From positions 25,771,457-25,835,456 of the forward strand of contig CM025852.1 of assembly GCA_003952965.2 (NCBI GenBank): DNA of 64,000 nucleotides, written 5' to 3'. Below the pieces are notes generated by a model, which worked only from the letters and a program-made list of their open reading frames with translations, searched no databases and was not told the DNA's origin. This document shows, piece after piece, positions 49,580 to 63,482 of the stretch. Each line of letters begins with the position of its first letter. Positions within the stretch are counted from its first letter, which is position 1. Source of the stretch: Morella rubra (Eukaryota; Streptophyta; Magnoliopsida; Fagales; Myricaceae). Both the position numbers and the translations under genes were made by a program.

Positions 49580-52500
49580 ATGGACTCCACAACTCTTCTT
49601 GACCATGTTCTTTTCCAACTTACACCAACCAGAACCAGGTACTCTTCTTCTTCTTCTTCTTCTTGGTCTTCTTTTTCTATGCATCTATGTCTAACTAATT
49701 TGTGATTGCATTGAATCTCTTAGATGTGACTTGGTGATTTTCTCTGGCGGTCTGAGCGAGAAGTTGGCGACGGGGCTTCTGGATCCCTTCGTTTCGCACC
49801 TGAAATGCGCAAAAGATCAGATTTCGAGAGGCGGGTATTCCATCACTCTGCGTCCGGCGGGTTCACGTGCCTCCTGGTTCACTAAAGCCACTCTGCAAAG
49901 GTAAATATTCACTTTGCCCCCACGTATGTGACCTCTTTACTTGAAAAATGTGTGCTTTAATGGTTCCTGGCTCAACCAAGTCATTTCTTCATTGGGTCAG
50001 TGAACTTGGTGGCATCTCGCTTTTTGTACAAAAGGATTGATACGGAACTCAAGTTTTAATCTACTAGAGAGAGAGAGAGAAGATGAAGAAAGCAAGATGT
50101 AATTCAACGATTAGGCTACTTTGTGAGTATCCAGCTGAAAAATGCTGATTGGTTTGCAGAGTTAGTGAAATTCAATTAAAATAAAAGGATGAGAATTTGA
50201 GCTGTTTGAAATTTGGATAGATCATGATTTTGAACTTCTTAGCACATTTATCAAAAAAAAAAAATGATTTTGAACTTCTTAGCTAGTTGGCTGTCGAAGA
50301 TTTGGTTCTGTGAGATCCGACAAATGGTTGCTTGTCATTGATAATTTTTAGTATCAAAGTTTTGTTGTTGTCGTTAGCTCTTTTATTTTTATGGAACAGG
50401 TTTGTGAGATTTGTTAGCACTCCAGAGGTTCTTGAAAGAATTGTCACTATAGAGGCAGAGATTTTGCAGATCGAGAATTCAATTCAATCAAGTGAATCGA
50501 TAGAGGCTGATGGTATGCTCATAGATGCTCATACATAGTATATCTCATGCAATAATCATTTGGATGCCTTTACATACAGGAAATCAACTGCATTCCCAAT
50601 TTGTTATACTTTTATGTTTTTTATGTCAAAGTCGAACATTAAACTGCAATTGAGTCTTCTTACCGTTAATTCTGTTGTTCCTTTTATTTTCACCTATTAC
50701 TGAAAAGCATTTGCCATGCTAGGATATATTCTGCTCATATAAATAAATGATTTGTGATCAAACTGCAGTCTCTTATACCTTATCGTTTTATGTAATTTGG
50801 AACAACTTAACATAACCATCATCAGCATCTCATATTTGGGATCTCTAAATTTTATTTTTTCAGATAAAAGAATTTAGAATGTGCATTGAATTCATAGTGT
50901 TGGGAGAATATGCTTTAATCTGACAGTGAAATACAAATCCTGAAAGGAAAATATAGAACTTGGATCATATTTTGACCTGTAGATTGATGCACTATATTAG
51001 TGATTTTGCCTACTACCTCGGAATGAACAGGAAATGGGTCAGCTGCTGATGGGAATTCCAAAAGGTCAACTGCCTCCTCTGATGTATGTCATCATTTGTA
51101 AATTCTTGTAAAGCACCTAGTTTTGTAATGTTTCCTTTTAGGTTCTGACAAAATATTGAACTGTTGTTTTGATTGGTTTTATCTTAGTCAAAAGGTGAAT
51201 CAGATGGAAAAAGTGATGCTGTACCAGAAGAAAACTCCAAGTAAAATTTTATCAATGTAGTTACAAGGCTTCCTATATTCTCGTTTTCTATTGGTCGCAG
51301 CTGTCATTTGCATATCAATGTAGTTACAAGGCTTCCTATATTCTCGTGCATTCATCATTCAGCTGCTGGTAATGAACAGGATTCGTCTTCAGCGTGTTCT
51401 GGAAACTCGGAAGGCAGTGCTCCGCAAAGAGCAAGCAATGGCTTATGCTCGTGCTTTAGTTGCTGGATTTGAGTTAGACTCTATAGATGATCTCATTTCT
51501 TTTGCTGATGCCTTTGGAGCTTCACGTTTAAGGTATGAAAGATGCCATAGGTGAATGAATCAAGTAAACATCTAAAGAATAAGCTGAAGAAAATTTGTTT
51601 CGTTATTTCAGAGAATGATTTTTTGGATGGAAGACCTTCAAATTCGTTGACCCTTTTTGCTTTGGTGTAATGATCTTAACATTAAGTATTGATATAAGTT
51701 TGATTCTACTTCTGTTGATAATATGTTTTGTCCCCCTGATGCCTTCTGGAAAGGCATATGTATTCAATCATTTGATACCTGGTGTATCCACAATTGCACA
51801 ATATTATTTCTTTCAATCAAACATCCTTATTTTTCCATTGTTAGAAAAAAAAAAAATGTATAATTTAATTTATTCTCGTTTGCAATTACAATTTTTCTCC
51901 ACCAAATTCCCTGCCCCTATTATTGGCATGATTGTCAGGGTCCATCTCCCAAAGTGAAATTACAGAAAATGAGTCTGACCATATTATGGAAGGTGCTTGA
52001 TGACAGCCTCACTGTCTTGCTGTTGAGTCAGACATAGGTTGCTTTTTTATTCTACATACTAAGCAGTTGAGTCAGTTAGATTGCAATTGAGTCAGAAATA
52101 GTTTGCTTTTTTTTAAGGTTCATATAAAGTGGGCGTCTTCATTGCCGTTAGAAAACGTAAGATATACTGGCTATCCGTTTGTAGACTCTGCACCCAATTA
52201 GTAGCTGTCCCTACTGATATAGTTTTACTTCCATGTTTGAGCTCCACAAATTAGAGTTTCCCTTGTCAAGATGGTATCTTCTTGCTGTGTTTCCCTGCTT
52301 TGAAATATATTTATCATAGAAGGCAAAGTAAAGTATCATTTCAGCTTTGACTTTGTGGTCGAACAAGTGGTGCTTCCTCATGAAAAAAGATATTTTTGAA
52401 GGCCCCCTTGTAGCATGTCTCCATGCTAACATATGCATGGAATTCTTAATTTAAGAACAATTTACTTAGGGTTGAAATTAAAAATAAAATGCTGCCAATT

Positions 52501-55500
52501 CAAATGGAGTTATGATAATCTCTCTCAGTTTTTTGTCTTGTTTTATATTAATTTATAGAGCCAAAGAATTTTGTGAAGCTGTTTTTAGCATACAAGATAC
52601 AGTTTTTGTTGTTGTTGCATTTGTTGCCTTTTTTGGGACCCGCTCCTCTTGTTTTCACATTTTAGCAATACCTGCTTCATTATTATATTTTCTTGATTTA
52701 TCAGTAGTTTATTGAATCAGAACATGAAGTCTCAGAACATGAAGTCGAAATTATAACGAACATAGTATGTGGGGCTCAAAGAAATTTAAGAGATGACATA
52801 ACTTATAGCTTCACTGGATCTTAGGAGCTAGATTGAACTTTCACTTCCGTGTTTTGTCCTTTGGGAGAGACTTTTTCCCTGTGTTTATCATTTAGAATGA
52901 GTTTCGATCTTTTACAACATATTGCCTACTACTTCTGTACGTCAGTAGAAAATGGACCAGCAATAGGGTATGGATTACAATCGTTCATATCAGTTTGTCT
53001 TTTTTATCTTATTATTTAATATTATCAGTCTTCTCATTTACTAACGTAGTTGGTTTGTTTTTTGTTTTGAACTATTCACTATTGGGTGTCCAGATTTTTA
53101 TCAGCCTTCAACTGATTCTCTTCTAATTAAATGATGTACTGTCTTGAGATTATTTTCTGATTAAGGAATGCTCCTACTAAGTTGTTTGAGCATTCGTCTT
53201 CTTTTCATTGGGGTTATTTTCTGGGTTTTTAGTTTTATTTTTGGGGAGTGTTAGGGTGTTTAAAATCTGGGTGGAGTATTATAATTTGTGTCATTTCGTT
53301 CAGGGAAGCAAGCATAAATTTCATCGATCTATGCAAGAAGAAGAACGAAGACAGGCTTTGGGTAGATGAAATTGCGGCAATGCAAGCAAGCTCTCAGCCA
53401 GAGTTGGCCTACTTGGGAACATCTGGGATCATACTAGCTGGTGAAGATCATGACAATAGTCAGAACAATATTATGCACACTCACCCAAATGGTCCCTTTA
53501 ATGGGAAACAGAATGGATCGTTTGATACATCAGTGTCTGATTCAACTGCAAGTCATGGAAGTTTGGAAATTAGCCAAGGTATGGTTCCAATTTGTTGTTA
53601 GAGCTTGAAAACTTCGTTTGAGTTGTGACACAATCTGTAAAAGCTTGTTTACAAGTACATATGTCATAACTGTTAAAAGAAAAATATTCATTCTTATTTC
53701 TTTTAAATTCTGAAACATGGATTGAGTTTTTGGTGACTCTTCTAGAATTTAATTGTCTTATGCACAACAGTACAATGTGATGCAAATCCTGAATGTATTT
53801 GGACTTTCAACTTTATAAGAGCAGACTCCTTCCTTCCTCAAAGTCATAATTGTGCTTTTTCTTATGTGAATTAGTATACATCAATATTAACTTGCAGGTC
53901 AGAAACTAGATCTGGGAGGAGGTTATTCACCTGTCCATCTCAAAGAACTATTTGGTATCTAAACCGCAGAGCATCCATTACCCTTTGACATTCCAAGTGA
54001 ATGTGATTATAGTATATTATATTGTGACATCATATTAGGCTGAACAACAACTGAAAGAAAAAAAGAAAAGCAAAGAGAAAAAAAAATCGTGGGTAATGCT
54101 GCAATGAGAAATTTGTAGCCTCCACGAAGAAATCCTTTGAATACACACATTGTGTGTGCCATTTCTGGCTTTTAAAGAGATGATTATAGGCCTGCACCGT
54201 TAGTTTGTTACGACAGACTTGTATTACGGACTTGTACATATATATGTTCCTAATTTATTAACTATTAACTTTCATGGTTGCATTAGATATGCACTACAGA
54301 TGCATAGACGCAGGATCACAATATATAAGTATTAATGGGTTGTGTTTTCTACTGAATTGTTTTTCCCTTAGCCCTGGTTTGTACAGAAAACCTATTTTGA
54401 CTGCAGCTTATGTTTAAGGTGCTAATTATGAAGAAACTACTAAACGATTGTCCTCTGTAGTGGGTAAATGGTACATCTTGGACTGTGAATGTGCAGATAG
54501 TAGCTTGCCTCCATCAGCTCAAATACCACCAACAAATGGAAGACCTCAAGGACAAATGCCATGGCCAAGCAATTTTCCTCAGTATATGCACAATGTTCAA
54601 GCTCCTCTATTTCAACAAATGCCCCCATATCCAGGGTACCATTTTCCTGGTATGCAGACGGCTTCTTATTTTCCAGGGAGTAATATGCAATGGCCTTCAA
54701 ATTTGGAAGATTCTGGTCATGTTCTTGATCAGGAAAGAGATATTCATCGGAATCATAGATCATCTTATAAAAATAAGAAGAAACTTTCACACGGAAAAGT
54801 ACTGGAAACTTCAGAACAAGACGGATCTACTGAACCCAGTGACTCCTGTTCGGAGACTGAATCAGATGATGAGTATTTGGAGCATGAAAAGAAGTACTCT
54901 TCAAATGAGCAGCCACGTAGAAAGAAGCATGGTAAGAAGTCCTCAAGAAAGGTTGTTATCCGCAATATTAACTACATAACTTCTAAGAGGAATGGAGAGA
55001 AGGATGGGAATTCATCTGAGGAGGATTCATTCATCGATGGGGAGTCACTCAAACAGCAAGTAGAGGAAGCAGTTGAATCCTTGGAGAGAAGACCTAAATC
55101 AACCTCTCGCCATCATAAGAAAAAAGGCGGGGTCAGGCTTCCTGGCAATGAAGATGGTTCAAATGATGCTACTGATCAGGAAATGAAGAGTGTAGATGCA
55201 AATAATTATGCAGTAAAAAGAGGTGCCAACTGGGATGCTTTCCAAAATCTTCTATTGAGAGACGAGTCAAGCAATTTTGTTACGGAGGCAAACTCTCTAG
55301 AGGCACAGCAGGAATATTTTACGACCGAGAACTCTGAAGTGGGAAGGACCTTTAACCTGGAACATGAGGAAATTACAAAGAATCGAACAATGACTAGTGA
55401 TTCCTTTGTTTTGAGAGAAAGGAATACTGTGATGGAGGGGAACTCTTCAATTGGGAGTTTTGAAGCTGACAGAAATATCTTCCCCACTAGTAGGAAAGCA

Positions 55501-57680
55501 GATGGAACATATGAAGAATTGTTATTTTTACAGAGAAATGAAGAATCAGGGAATCATTCCCATACTATTCCATCTGCTTGTTCCACAGAATCTTCCATAA
55601 ATAAGTGTCAAAAAGATGGAGATTGGTTCTTCAGCACCCAAGCTGGTAAATCATCAAATGCGGATGAAAGCAAAAATCTCAACATGTTTGATAATGTTTA
55701 TGCTTCATCAGGGAATTTTGGTAGCTTTCATGCTGAAAACAATAAAAAAGATGTTTTGCCTGACGACTCTTTTATGGTTCAAGTTCGATCATTAGAAAAT
55801 CAATCCGAATCTCAATTGAGGATGGACATAAGCATGGTTCCAGACATTGTTGGAGCTACTCAATATGAATATGGAACACCAGAAGTTCCACAAGATAAGC
55901 CTGAGGCCATTGCGGCTCATGAGCCAGATGACCTTTACATGGTTCTTGATCGTGATTCAACTGCAGAGCATTGCCTTGCGTCTTGGACTCCTGAAATGGA
56001 TTATGAAAATACCATTCTATCAACTGCAGCCAATGAAGGGCATTCTGACAGTGAAACAGCTGGCTGCGATGATGGTAAGCTGCCCTCAAATGGTAAGGGC
56101 ACAACAGGTAAACCTAATGGGACTCCCAAGGGAAAAGTTTCAAGTAAAGGAGGGCCTAAACTGTTAAATGGATCCCTTGGGAGAAGCAAATCCGACATCA
56201 TAACAAGGAGCAAGAAACCATCCTCTCGAAGCCAAGCATCACTTCCGAAGAGCAAGTTCGAGAAGGTATTTGACCAACATTTAGGATCTGTTGGATCCTT
56301 GACTGAATAAGAGAAAAAAAAAATACTATGGCTTCATAATGAATTTTAATCTTTTCCTTTGTTTTGATGTTTCACTCTTTATGGAGACATGGTTGTTAGG
56401 GAGCTTATTGAATACTGTTTGCCATTGAATTAGCATGTCCATTTTTTTTTTCTTATCATTTTGTATAATCTAATTTCACCGCGAAGAGCTTCTTAGAGCA
56501 TGTATATAGTCTTTGCATTTACATTCTCTTTGGAGTTTTAAGATCCTTAGCTACATGCATTACTATTATTGAACTCTTCTCTTCAATTTAGACTGATACA
56601 ATTCACTCTCCTTTGCCCTTTCTCCATTAGGAAGAAGAGAACAGAAAGAGAAAGGAGGAGTTACTGATTCAACGCCAGAAGAGAATTGCTGAAAGAAGTG
56701 CATCTAGTGCAGCAACAGCTAAAAGTACGGCTACAGTAAATAGAACTGCAGTGACTTCCATGAAGGCTGAAAAGTCTAAAGTTCAGACCCCAATCCAAGA
56801 GGCCAAGAAACTACATAAGCCAGTTCTTAGAAATTCTACAATAGATCGCCTTGCAACTGCACGAATTACTCAGAAGGTCTCCAGTCCACTGAAGTCGGAG
56901 CAGCCCCAAAAATCAACCTTGAAGGCAGTTGTAAGCACAAGCGCCTTGCCACAGAAGATGGGTGTTCCTGAGAATAAGAAAGCAGGTCCAAGCAAAATCA
57001 AGCCTTCAGTTGAGATAAAGGTCCCTAAGAATTTAAATCCGGCACTTTCTTCGAGCTCCGTTGTCCAAGCAAAGGATTCCACAAATTCCATCACAGGATT
57101 GTCGGTGGAGTCACCAGATGCAAAGATAACTCAAGCAAATGGCACCCTTGAACTGAAAGACGTTAAGACCCTGCACAGTACATCTTCAATCGAGAAGAAT
57201 GGGGAAGATGTGGTTTTGAATGGGGATATCCTGGATGATGGAAACTGCAGAGCGAATTTACTTAAGGTGGCCTCCTCTGAAACTGCTGAAGATCATATTC
57301 CAGCGCCGGATCAGCTTGAAGGTAATGTTGATGGATTATCTAAAGCATCTTCTGTTCATAGAGAAGAAGAAACACTTTCTGAAGGTCCATCTGGACGGAT
57401 GTCTGAAATTCCTGTACATACTATGCCAGCATCACCTAAGAAAGCTTCAATTGCATCTGCAGAGAATGTTGAATCGAATGGAGCGACGAATGAATACTTT
57501 GCTGTCTCACCTGAAATCTCTGAGATAGAAGTATCAACTCCACCGCCAGATAATGGTGTGGTCCCGGAGACATTCCCTTCCAGGAAGAAATGGGACAGCG
57601 ATGAGTACTCAACCAAACCAACCAAGGGGTTGAGAAAGCTCCTTTTGTTTGGAAGGAAAAAAGCTGAGGCTCGTGCATGA
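49580..57680 (+). CDS. CIP7: COP1-interacting protein 7 (CIP7) homologue
   Basis: Nine exons: 49580-49638, 49724-49900, 50400-50512, 51031-51083, 51188-51240, 51380-51532, 53304-53578, 54497-56265 and 56631-57680. They sum to 3702 nt (1233 aa) with all junctions GT/AG and in phase. The conserved N-terminus (about 1-250) includes [64 protein letters not shown] and [14 protein letters not shown] Pro-rich segment ([11 protein letters not shown]) follows, then a basic block near 430-460 with [15 protein letters not shown], likely nuclear targeting, [12 protein letters not shown] near 540, a charged helix [19 protein letters not shown] at about 885-905 and a C-terminal [20 protein letters not shown]7 is a nuclear positive regulator of light-responsive genes that binds COP1. 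The protein is longer than I recall for the Arabidopsis one. Exons 3-7 are small; intron 6 is 1.8 kb. Confidence 0.93.
51251..51347. repeat. Short direct duplication in CIP7 intron 5
   Basis: A 34-bp stretch beginning ATCAATGTAGTTACAAGGCT at 51251 recurs at 51314, 63 bp later, identical by eye. It is confined to the intron. Confidence 0.8.
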
Positions 57681-58545
57681 ACTCATTTTGACATAGTTGG
57701 TTGACTTTGTGCTAGGAGCTTATGTGTTCGCACAATTCCATGATGCCTCCACTTTAGATTATTGGTTTTCAAGAGCAAGGGGTAATTTATGATTACAATT
57801 GTTTGATCATCCAGCTGATGTTCGTGAGTGCAACAGAGCTGTTGGGTGGCAGAACATCGGTAGCTCTCATAATAATAAGGCTTCGGTTTTGCGGCCATGC
57901 AAGGATTTGATAGCTTATGTATCTGAGTTTGGCGTGTAAAAAGGTAATCCCATAATTTGGCATACCTTATGAATTTGCTTGCGTATACAGTTCGAGTTCT
58001 TTTTTGTACTATATATTCAATTCATTCAAAAGTGTGTTGTATGTATATTTCAAAGCCCTGTAATCATCATCGACATTCTTTGGTGCTCAATAATTATTTT
58101 TTGTAGTCGAAAAAGCTATTGCCTCTCTGCACATGCATCCTAAGATGTTACCAGGAAAATAATAAGATGCCTTTTAAGAGTTTTAAGGCAGCAGAAACAA
58201 AAGGGGACAAGATATAAGCTAAGTTTAGTCTTAGGAAGTTTTTGTCCATCATGCATAAAGCCATCTAAAGTAGAATTCCTTATCTCTAGTATGTACGGTC
58301 AGCGACTTCTGATGTCAAATATGAGACTGGCTGCTAAAGCAATATTCTATAGAGAGCTGGATTTCTAGAGCAAGGAATGAACGATGAATTATATTTCTCT
58401 TCCCTTTTCGGCGATGATAATATGGGAAAATTACTTCATTGAATATTAAAGACCCAAGTTTAGAGCAGAAATGCGCAAGTAGAGTGACATCCACCATAAG
58501 CTACCGTGAAAAAAGGTAAATGCCTATCTTACACATTGCCAGCCG
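57681..58545. other. Convergent intergenic region
   Basis: Lies between the 3' ends of the CIP7 gene (plus) and the IST1-like locus (minus). It holds the CIP7 3' untranslated sequence and no other gene that I can see. Confidence 0.5.
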
Positions 58546-60316
58546 TTAATGACATCCCCATGCTACTACACTAGTTCTTTCATAGCTCGAGCTACTTTTG
58601 CTCTGCCTATACTCTGCACTGATATCTGTGAGTTCAGACACCAAATCTTCGTAGTTTGGAAGCTTTGGGTGGACATGTCTGAAGCAAGGCGGGTTGTTCT
58701 TTGGCAGTTCATCATAGAAACCACGAGTTGAACGGCGATCTTTATCGTTATCCCACTTGGAGGAAGGGCGGGATTGAACGTCGAGTAAGGCAGATTTCTC
58801 AAGGGAACATTTGTTGGCTAAAGCAGTAGTCCTCGGATCAGTCACAAGGATTGCATTTCCGTCCGATGAGTCCAAACTAGTACGAGCATCGATCTCATGC
58901 TTGCAGTGTTCTTGGTTCACCGACTTCTCTTCCAAGTCATCAAGATATACGATACTCATCCTAGGGGTTCCTGGCATACAATCTGAGGAGGTGCTTGCCA
59001 ATAACATTAACGCCCCATGATTTCCCTCTCTAGCTACATCCATCTTGATCCGGTTAGAACCACTGGAACTGTAGCTAGAATTAACTGAGTTATTTTCACT
59101 ATAGGTATCATACATATCTAAATCCAAAGCTTCAGCTCTTTTCTCAGACTTGGAATTTGTGTAAGAAAGACTATTTATCTGGATCAGCCATTGAAGACAA
59201 TAAGAAGCGGAGCTTGTAAGTTTTAAAACAGGGAGGAAAGGGAAAGACTAATTGAGATTTATGCTAAAGAAAAACTTGTTATAGAGTCAACTCACCTCCT
59301 GGCTTTGCATATTGGAGCTTTGTCCGCAATCCTAGAAACACAGATAAAGAGTGTGTTCTTTAGCTATTTCGCTTATCAAGTTGACCTTCTCATCATCTGG
59401 TACCACGTTTCTGCCCAGACTCTGCTTTATCTGAGAACTCACAATGTTTTCATGTCGTAATTCGACATTGGTTATTTGGAATCCACAACCATAACGCTCT
59501 CTGAAAAAGCCCCGCAAAACATTTGGCACTGGCAGATCACCACATCTGGAGGCAGCAAATATCAAATTCGCCAACGCTTGGCGTACATCAATAGGCAAGG
59601 ATTGTACATCTCTACATGGATAAGATCAGACGATAATATCAGCGTATTGAAGAAACCTCGGGGACGAAAATCCTGCAGAAAAATTTCTGACGAACACCCC
59701 CCCCCCCACTCACATTAGCCACCCACACACCTTCACAAAGAACAGAACAGATGGTATCCAATATAATAGAAGGGAGTCTAAGTCATGTTCCTTTGTTTGC
59801 AAATATGGGGGAAATTGGAGATGATGCATTCAAAGGAATCATTGAGGTGACCATATGCAGCCAATTGGTTCAGATCCCCATAGAGCTTTCCAACCTAATA
59901 TAATCAAAGATCAGAAACATCTCATGACACTAAAATTTATAGAACCTTGAAGGATTAAGGCAAACAATCTAGTAAAAGGCAGTTTTATCCTTGAGTAGCC
60001 TGCTTAAAGTACTATAAGGACTTACAAAGGACCACAAAGTCGTATTGTTTTACAACTTTTGAACCCATATATTTCCTTGACCAAAAGCTTGGCTCTTTTG
60101 CAACTCCAAGACCAAAAGATCACGTAACCTGGCGAAGGCTTGGTCGAGCTGGCCATTTTGGAGGAGCTGAGCAATATCAGCACGAGACTGCTTTACAATT
60201 GAATCCTTCCTTTTCTTTTGGATAGATAGATTAAGGTGAGCCAGTTTTATCATACGCTTGCTGGAAGACAGGCAACATTTTTGTGGTTGATTATGTAAGA
60301 GCACAAGTAGAAGCAA
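58546..60316 (-). pseudogene. IST1-like (ESCRT-III associated) gene, probably inactive
   Basis: Minus-strand pieces in order: 60316-60129 (KRKDSIVKQSRADIAQLLQN), 59894-59791 (LAAYGHLNDSFECIISNFP), 59611-59296 (LPIDVRQALANLIFAASRCG, ELRHENIVSSQIKQSLG) and 59178-58546 (acidic, serine-rich tail). The order matches the IST1 domain of plant ISTL proteins, which regulate Vps4 and multivesicular body sorting. Faults seen: no ATG before the first piece; a one-base shift after RLE at the start of the second; GA instead of GT at the end of the second (59790-59789); and an in-frame TAG near 59335 followed by coding-like sequence to 59296. Acceptors and the donor at 60128 remain good. An undetected upstream exon could supply a start, but four lesions make a pseudogene the best reading. 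The tail alone is open for 193 codons. Confidence 0.7.
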
Positions 60317-60879
60317 AGACTACTAAAAATGAAATAATATAGGACGTCCAAGAATTGACGAGGGATCGGTCTTATAAAATTGAGTGACCATTCATATGTT
60401 TAGGGTGGACTTTGGCACTAAGGAGGCCCGACTTTTGTTTGATCAGTCACCATTGTCGTTTAGTGTGTAGGCTCTATTTTCCGCACGTGATTTACAGGGA
60501 AACTGACAGAAGTTTTTCTCAGAAGGCAAAAAGAAAAAACAAAAGCATACTAACAGATAGGTGGAGCAAGTACCATGCAGGCCCCGGCCCCAGGGTGGTG
60601 TCTCAATGGTTAGGGTCCATGTATTCATAGACCGGTTATTATGCTTTGCACAATAGTGCTGAAGGGACTGAACAACTGTTCAGATTTCTCCTTTAAATTC
60701 CAACTGTTAGAATTTTACTACGTCAATTAAAATTATTTAACCCAAACCCGATCTATTTATCTGTGTAATCGACCCATTTAATTTTGACCAACCCGCATAA
60801 AAAGAATGCATATCTTCTTCGTCTTCCTCCTCGTCTCCGCAGCTCCTCGCACGATTTTATTTGGGCATTTAGACAGTCT

Positions 60880-62868
60880 TCGCTTTTCATTTAAGAAGGA
60901 GTTGGCAATATTTAATCCTAACTTTTTCGCATGTCATCCTCGTCGCCAGATTTCGTCGCACAATTTCATTTGGGCAGCCTTGGGTTCGGTAATAAACTGC
61001 TATTTCTGTGCATTTATTTATTTATTTACAAAGAGAGATTGTTATGTTGTCATTGTAGGAAAATAGCTGTTTGTCTTGATTTCAAGAACTATTTTCATTA
61101 AAATATTCTAATTACTAGATCATAGATGGCCTTAAATTTGTGAAAAGCTCGCCTATAAATTTGTTGTTCTTGTAGTTGCTGTGTAGGTGATTTCTGATTT
61201 TGATTTGTGTGGTTGCTTGTAAATTTGTTTACAATCAGAGGCTTGGAAGCTGATAAGTTGAGTTTGCAGTTTGTTACAGAAATTGCTCGTAAGCATCTTT
61301 TGTGGTCTCTCTTTAGAATTTAGTGTTGAATACCTTGAGCTCAGTATAATTGGTGAAGAGATGGTTGGAACCAGTGAAGTAGTGAACCCTAATGACTCTA
61401 AAATGCCAATTCTGCATCTACATGTACTGTACAAATTGTTCTTTTTCCCTTACAAATTGTCTACCCAGCGCTCTCATCTCCTGCTTTGGTGAATTTTGGT
61501 GTCCTCTTAGAGCTTGCTAGGGAGCCGTTTCGTCTGTAAAATGAAGTGTAGTTCTTATTTCACCTTGAGGTAGATTTTCTAGTGGTGGGAATAAAGTGTG
61601 CGAGGCCTTCCAAATTCTTGGCTTGGGTTCGCTGCTTTTGTTTTGTTCCCCATCTCCTTGTTGTCAACATAAAAAGAACTCTTTTTAAATTCATAAGAAT
61701 CTGAAAGAAAGAGAACATATACATATATCTATTTATATATATATTTATCCAGGCTGAAGCAAAGAGCACTAATCCCTTGGCCTATTTTTGGGCGATACAA
61801 CACAACATTAATGCTGTCGAGAGAAGTGAAAAACCCGACATTTCTCAATTCTCAGTAGTGTCTCTACCGATTTTATTTCAGGAAGCATTTGACATGTCTT
61901 CGCTTTTCAAGTTGGCAATATTTAATCCTAACATCGCGTCTCCTCGTCGCCAGACCTCGCAATTTCATTTGGGCAGCCTTGGGTTCGGTAATAAACTGCT
62001 ATTTCTGTGCATTTATTTATTTATTTACAAAGAGAGATTGTTATGTTGTCATTGTAGGAAAATAGCTGTTTGTCTTGATTTCAAGAACTATTTTCATTAA
62101 AATATTCTAATTACTAGATCATAGATGGCCTTAAATTTGTGAAAAGCTCGCCTATAAATTTGTTGTTCTTGTAGTTGCTGTGTAGGTGATTTGCTGATTT
62201 TGATTTGTGTGGTTGCTTGTAAATTTGTTTACAATCAGAGGCTTGGAAGCTGATAAGTTGAGTTTGCAGTTTGAAAGAATTTTACAGAAAGTTTGTTGCT
62301 CGTAAGCATCTTTTGTGGTCTCTCTTTAGAATTTAGAATACCTTGAGCTCAGTATAATTGGTGAAGACGATGGTTGGAACCAGTGAAGTAGTGAACCCTA
62401 ATGACTCTAAAATGCCAATTCTGCATCTACATGTACTGTACAAATTGTTCTTTTTCCCTTACAAATTGTCTACCCAGCGCTCTCATCTCCTGCTTTGGTG
62501 AATTTTGGTGTCCTCTAGAGCTTGCTAGGGAGCCGTTTCCTCTGTAAAATGAAGTGTAGTTCTTATTTCACCTTGAGGTAGATTTTCTAGTGGTGGGAAT
62601 AAAGTGTGCGAGGCCTTCCAAATTCTTGGCTTGGGTTCGCTGCTTTTGTTTTGTTCCCCATCTCCTTGTTGTCAACATAAAAAGAACTCTTTTAAATTCA
62701 TAAGAATCTGAAACAAAGAGAACATATACATATATCTATTATTATATATTTATCCAGGTTGAAGCAAAGAGCACTAATCCCTTGGCCTTTTTTGGGAGAT
62801 ACAACACAACATTAATGCTGTCCAGCGAAGTGAAAACCCGACATTTCTCAATTCTCTGTCGTCTCTCT
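60880..62868. repeat. Direct tandem duplication, unit about 1 kb
   Basis: Copy 1 (about 60880-61876) and copy 2 (about 61893-62868) are nearly identical head to tail with small indels. For example GGGCAGCCTTGGGTTCGGTA occurs at 60974 and 61972, and TGAAGCAAAGAGCACTAATC at 61755 and 62760. Each copy contains a short frame starting MVGTSEVVNPNDSK that soon loses similarity to anything I know. The content looks like a non-coding leader or promoter, so a duplicated 5' region is possible. Confidence 0.9.
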
Positions 62869-62869
62869 A

Positions 62870-63482
62870 CTGGAATTGTATGCAGAAAATTGGATAATCT
62901 TTTAGTGCTCTCCAATCAGCCCCAAATTCATAAAGATTTAGTCTTTTTTCAATTACGAAATTCTCTTACACGGCTATCATTATCATTGCCAAATAGAAAT
63001 GCCATTTCTTCTTCATATCATTATCATTGCCAAATAGTAATGCCATTTAGCCTTTTCCTTCTTCCTTATATAAGCAACAAGAGAGAAAAAAGAGACATCT
63101 ACAGCTTTTAGTAATGGAGAAATTTAGATTTACCCGTAGGTTGTTCTTTCTGGACTTAAATTAAGTAGCATACATTTGATACAGAATTCTGGACTTAAAT
63201 TCTATTCTATTTTTCTACCCATAGGTTGTTCTTTCTACGAGAACCTGATGGAAACTGTAAGTTGGAAAGCTCTGTGATTGTTTAGGTCTTCTAATTGCAA
63301 GTCTGCAGTGAGGATTTTATTTCCTAAGCTTGAGATTTTGAGACCTGTCTTCCTGTCCAACATGGGTGTGTCTTTCTCAAGAACAAAAGTTGTGATTGGA
63401 ATCATTGTGGATTTTTGTAGATGCTATTTCAATTGAAGTAATATAATCATAATCAACTTTAATGAGCAGACAAACAAGGGAA
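62870..63482. other. Intergenic, nothing recognised
   Basis: AT-rich region between the tandem duplication and the GRF zinc-finger sequence. The phrase AGGTTGTTCTTTCT repeats at 63138 and 63222, and TATCATTATCATTGCCAAATAG repeats at about 62976 and 63017. No gene seen. Confidence 0.45.

Noticed and set aside
53899..53961. Possible extra CIP7 exon after an AG at 53897-53898
   Set aside because: It opens toward a stop within a few codons, whereas joining 53578 to 54497 keeps the CIP7 frame.
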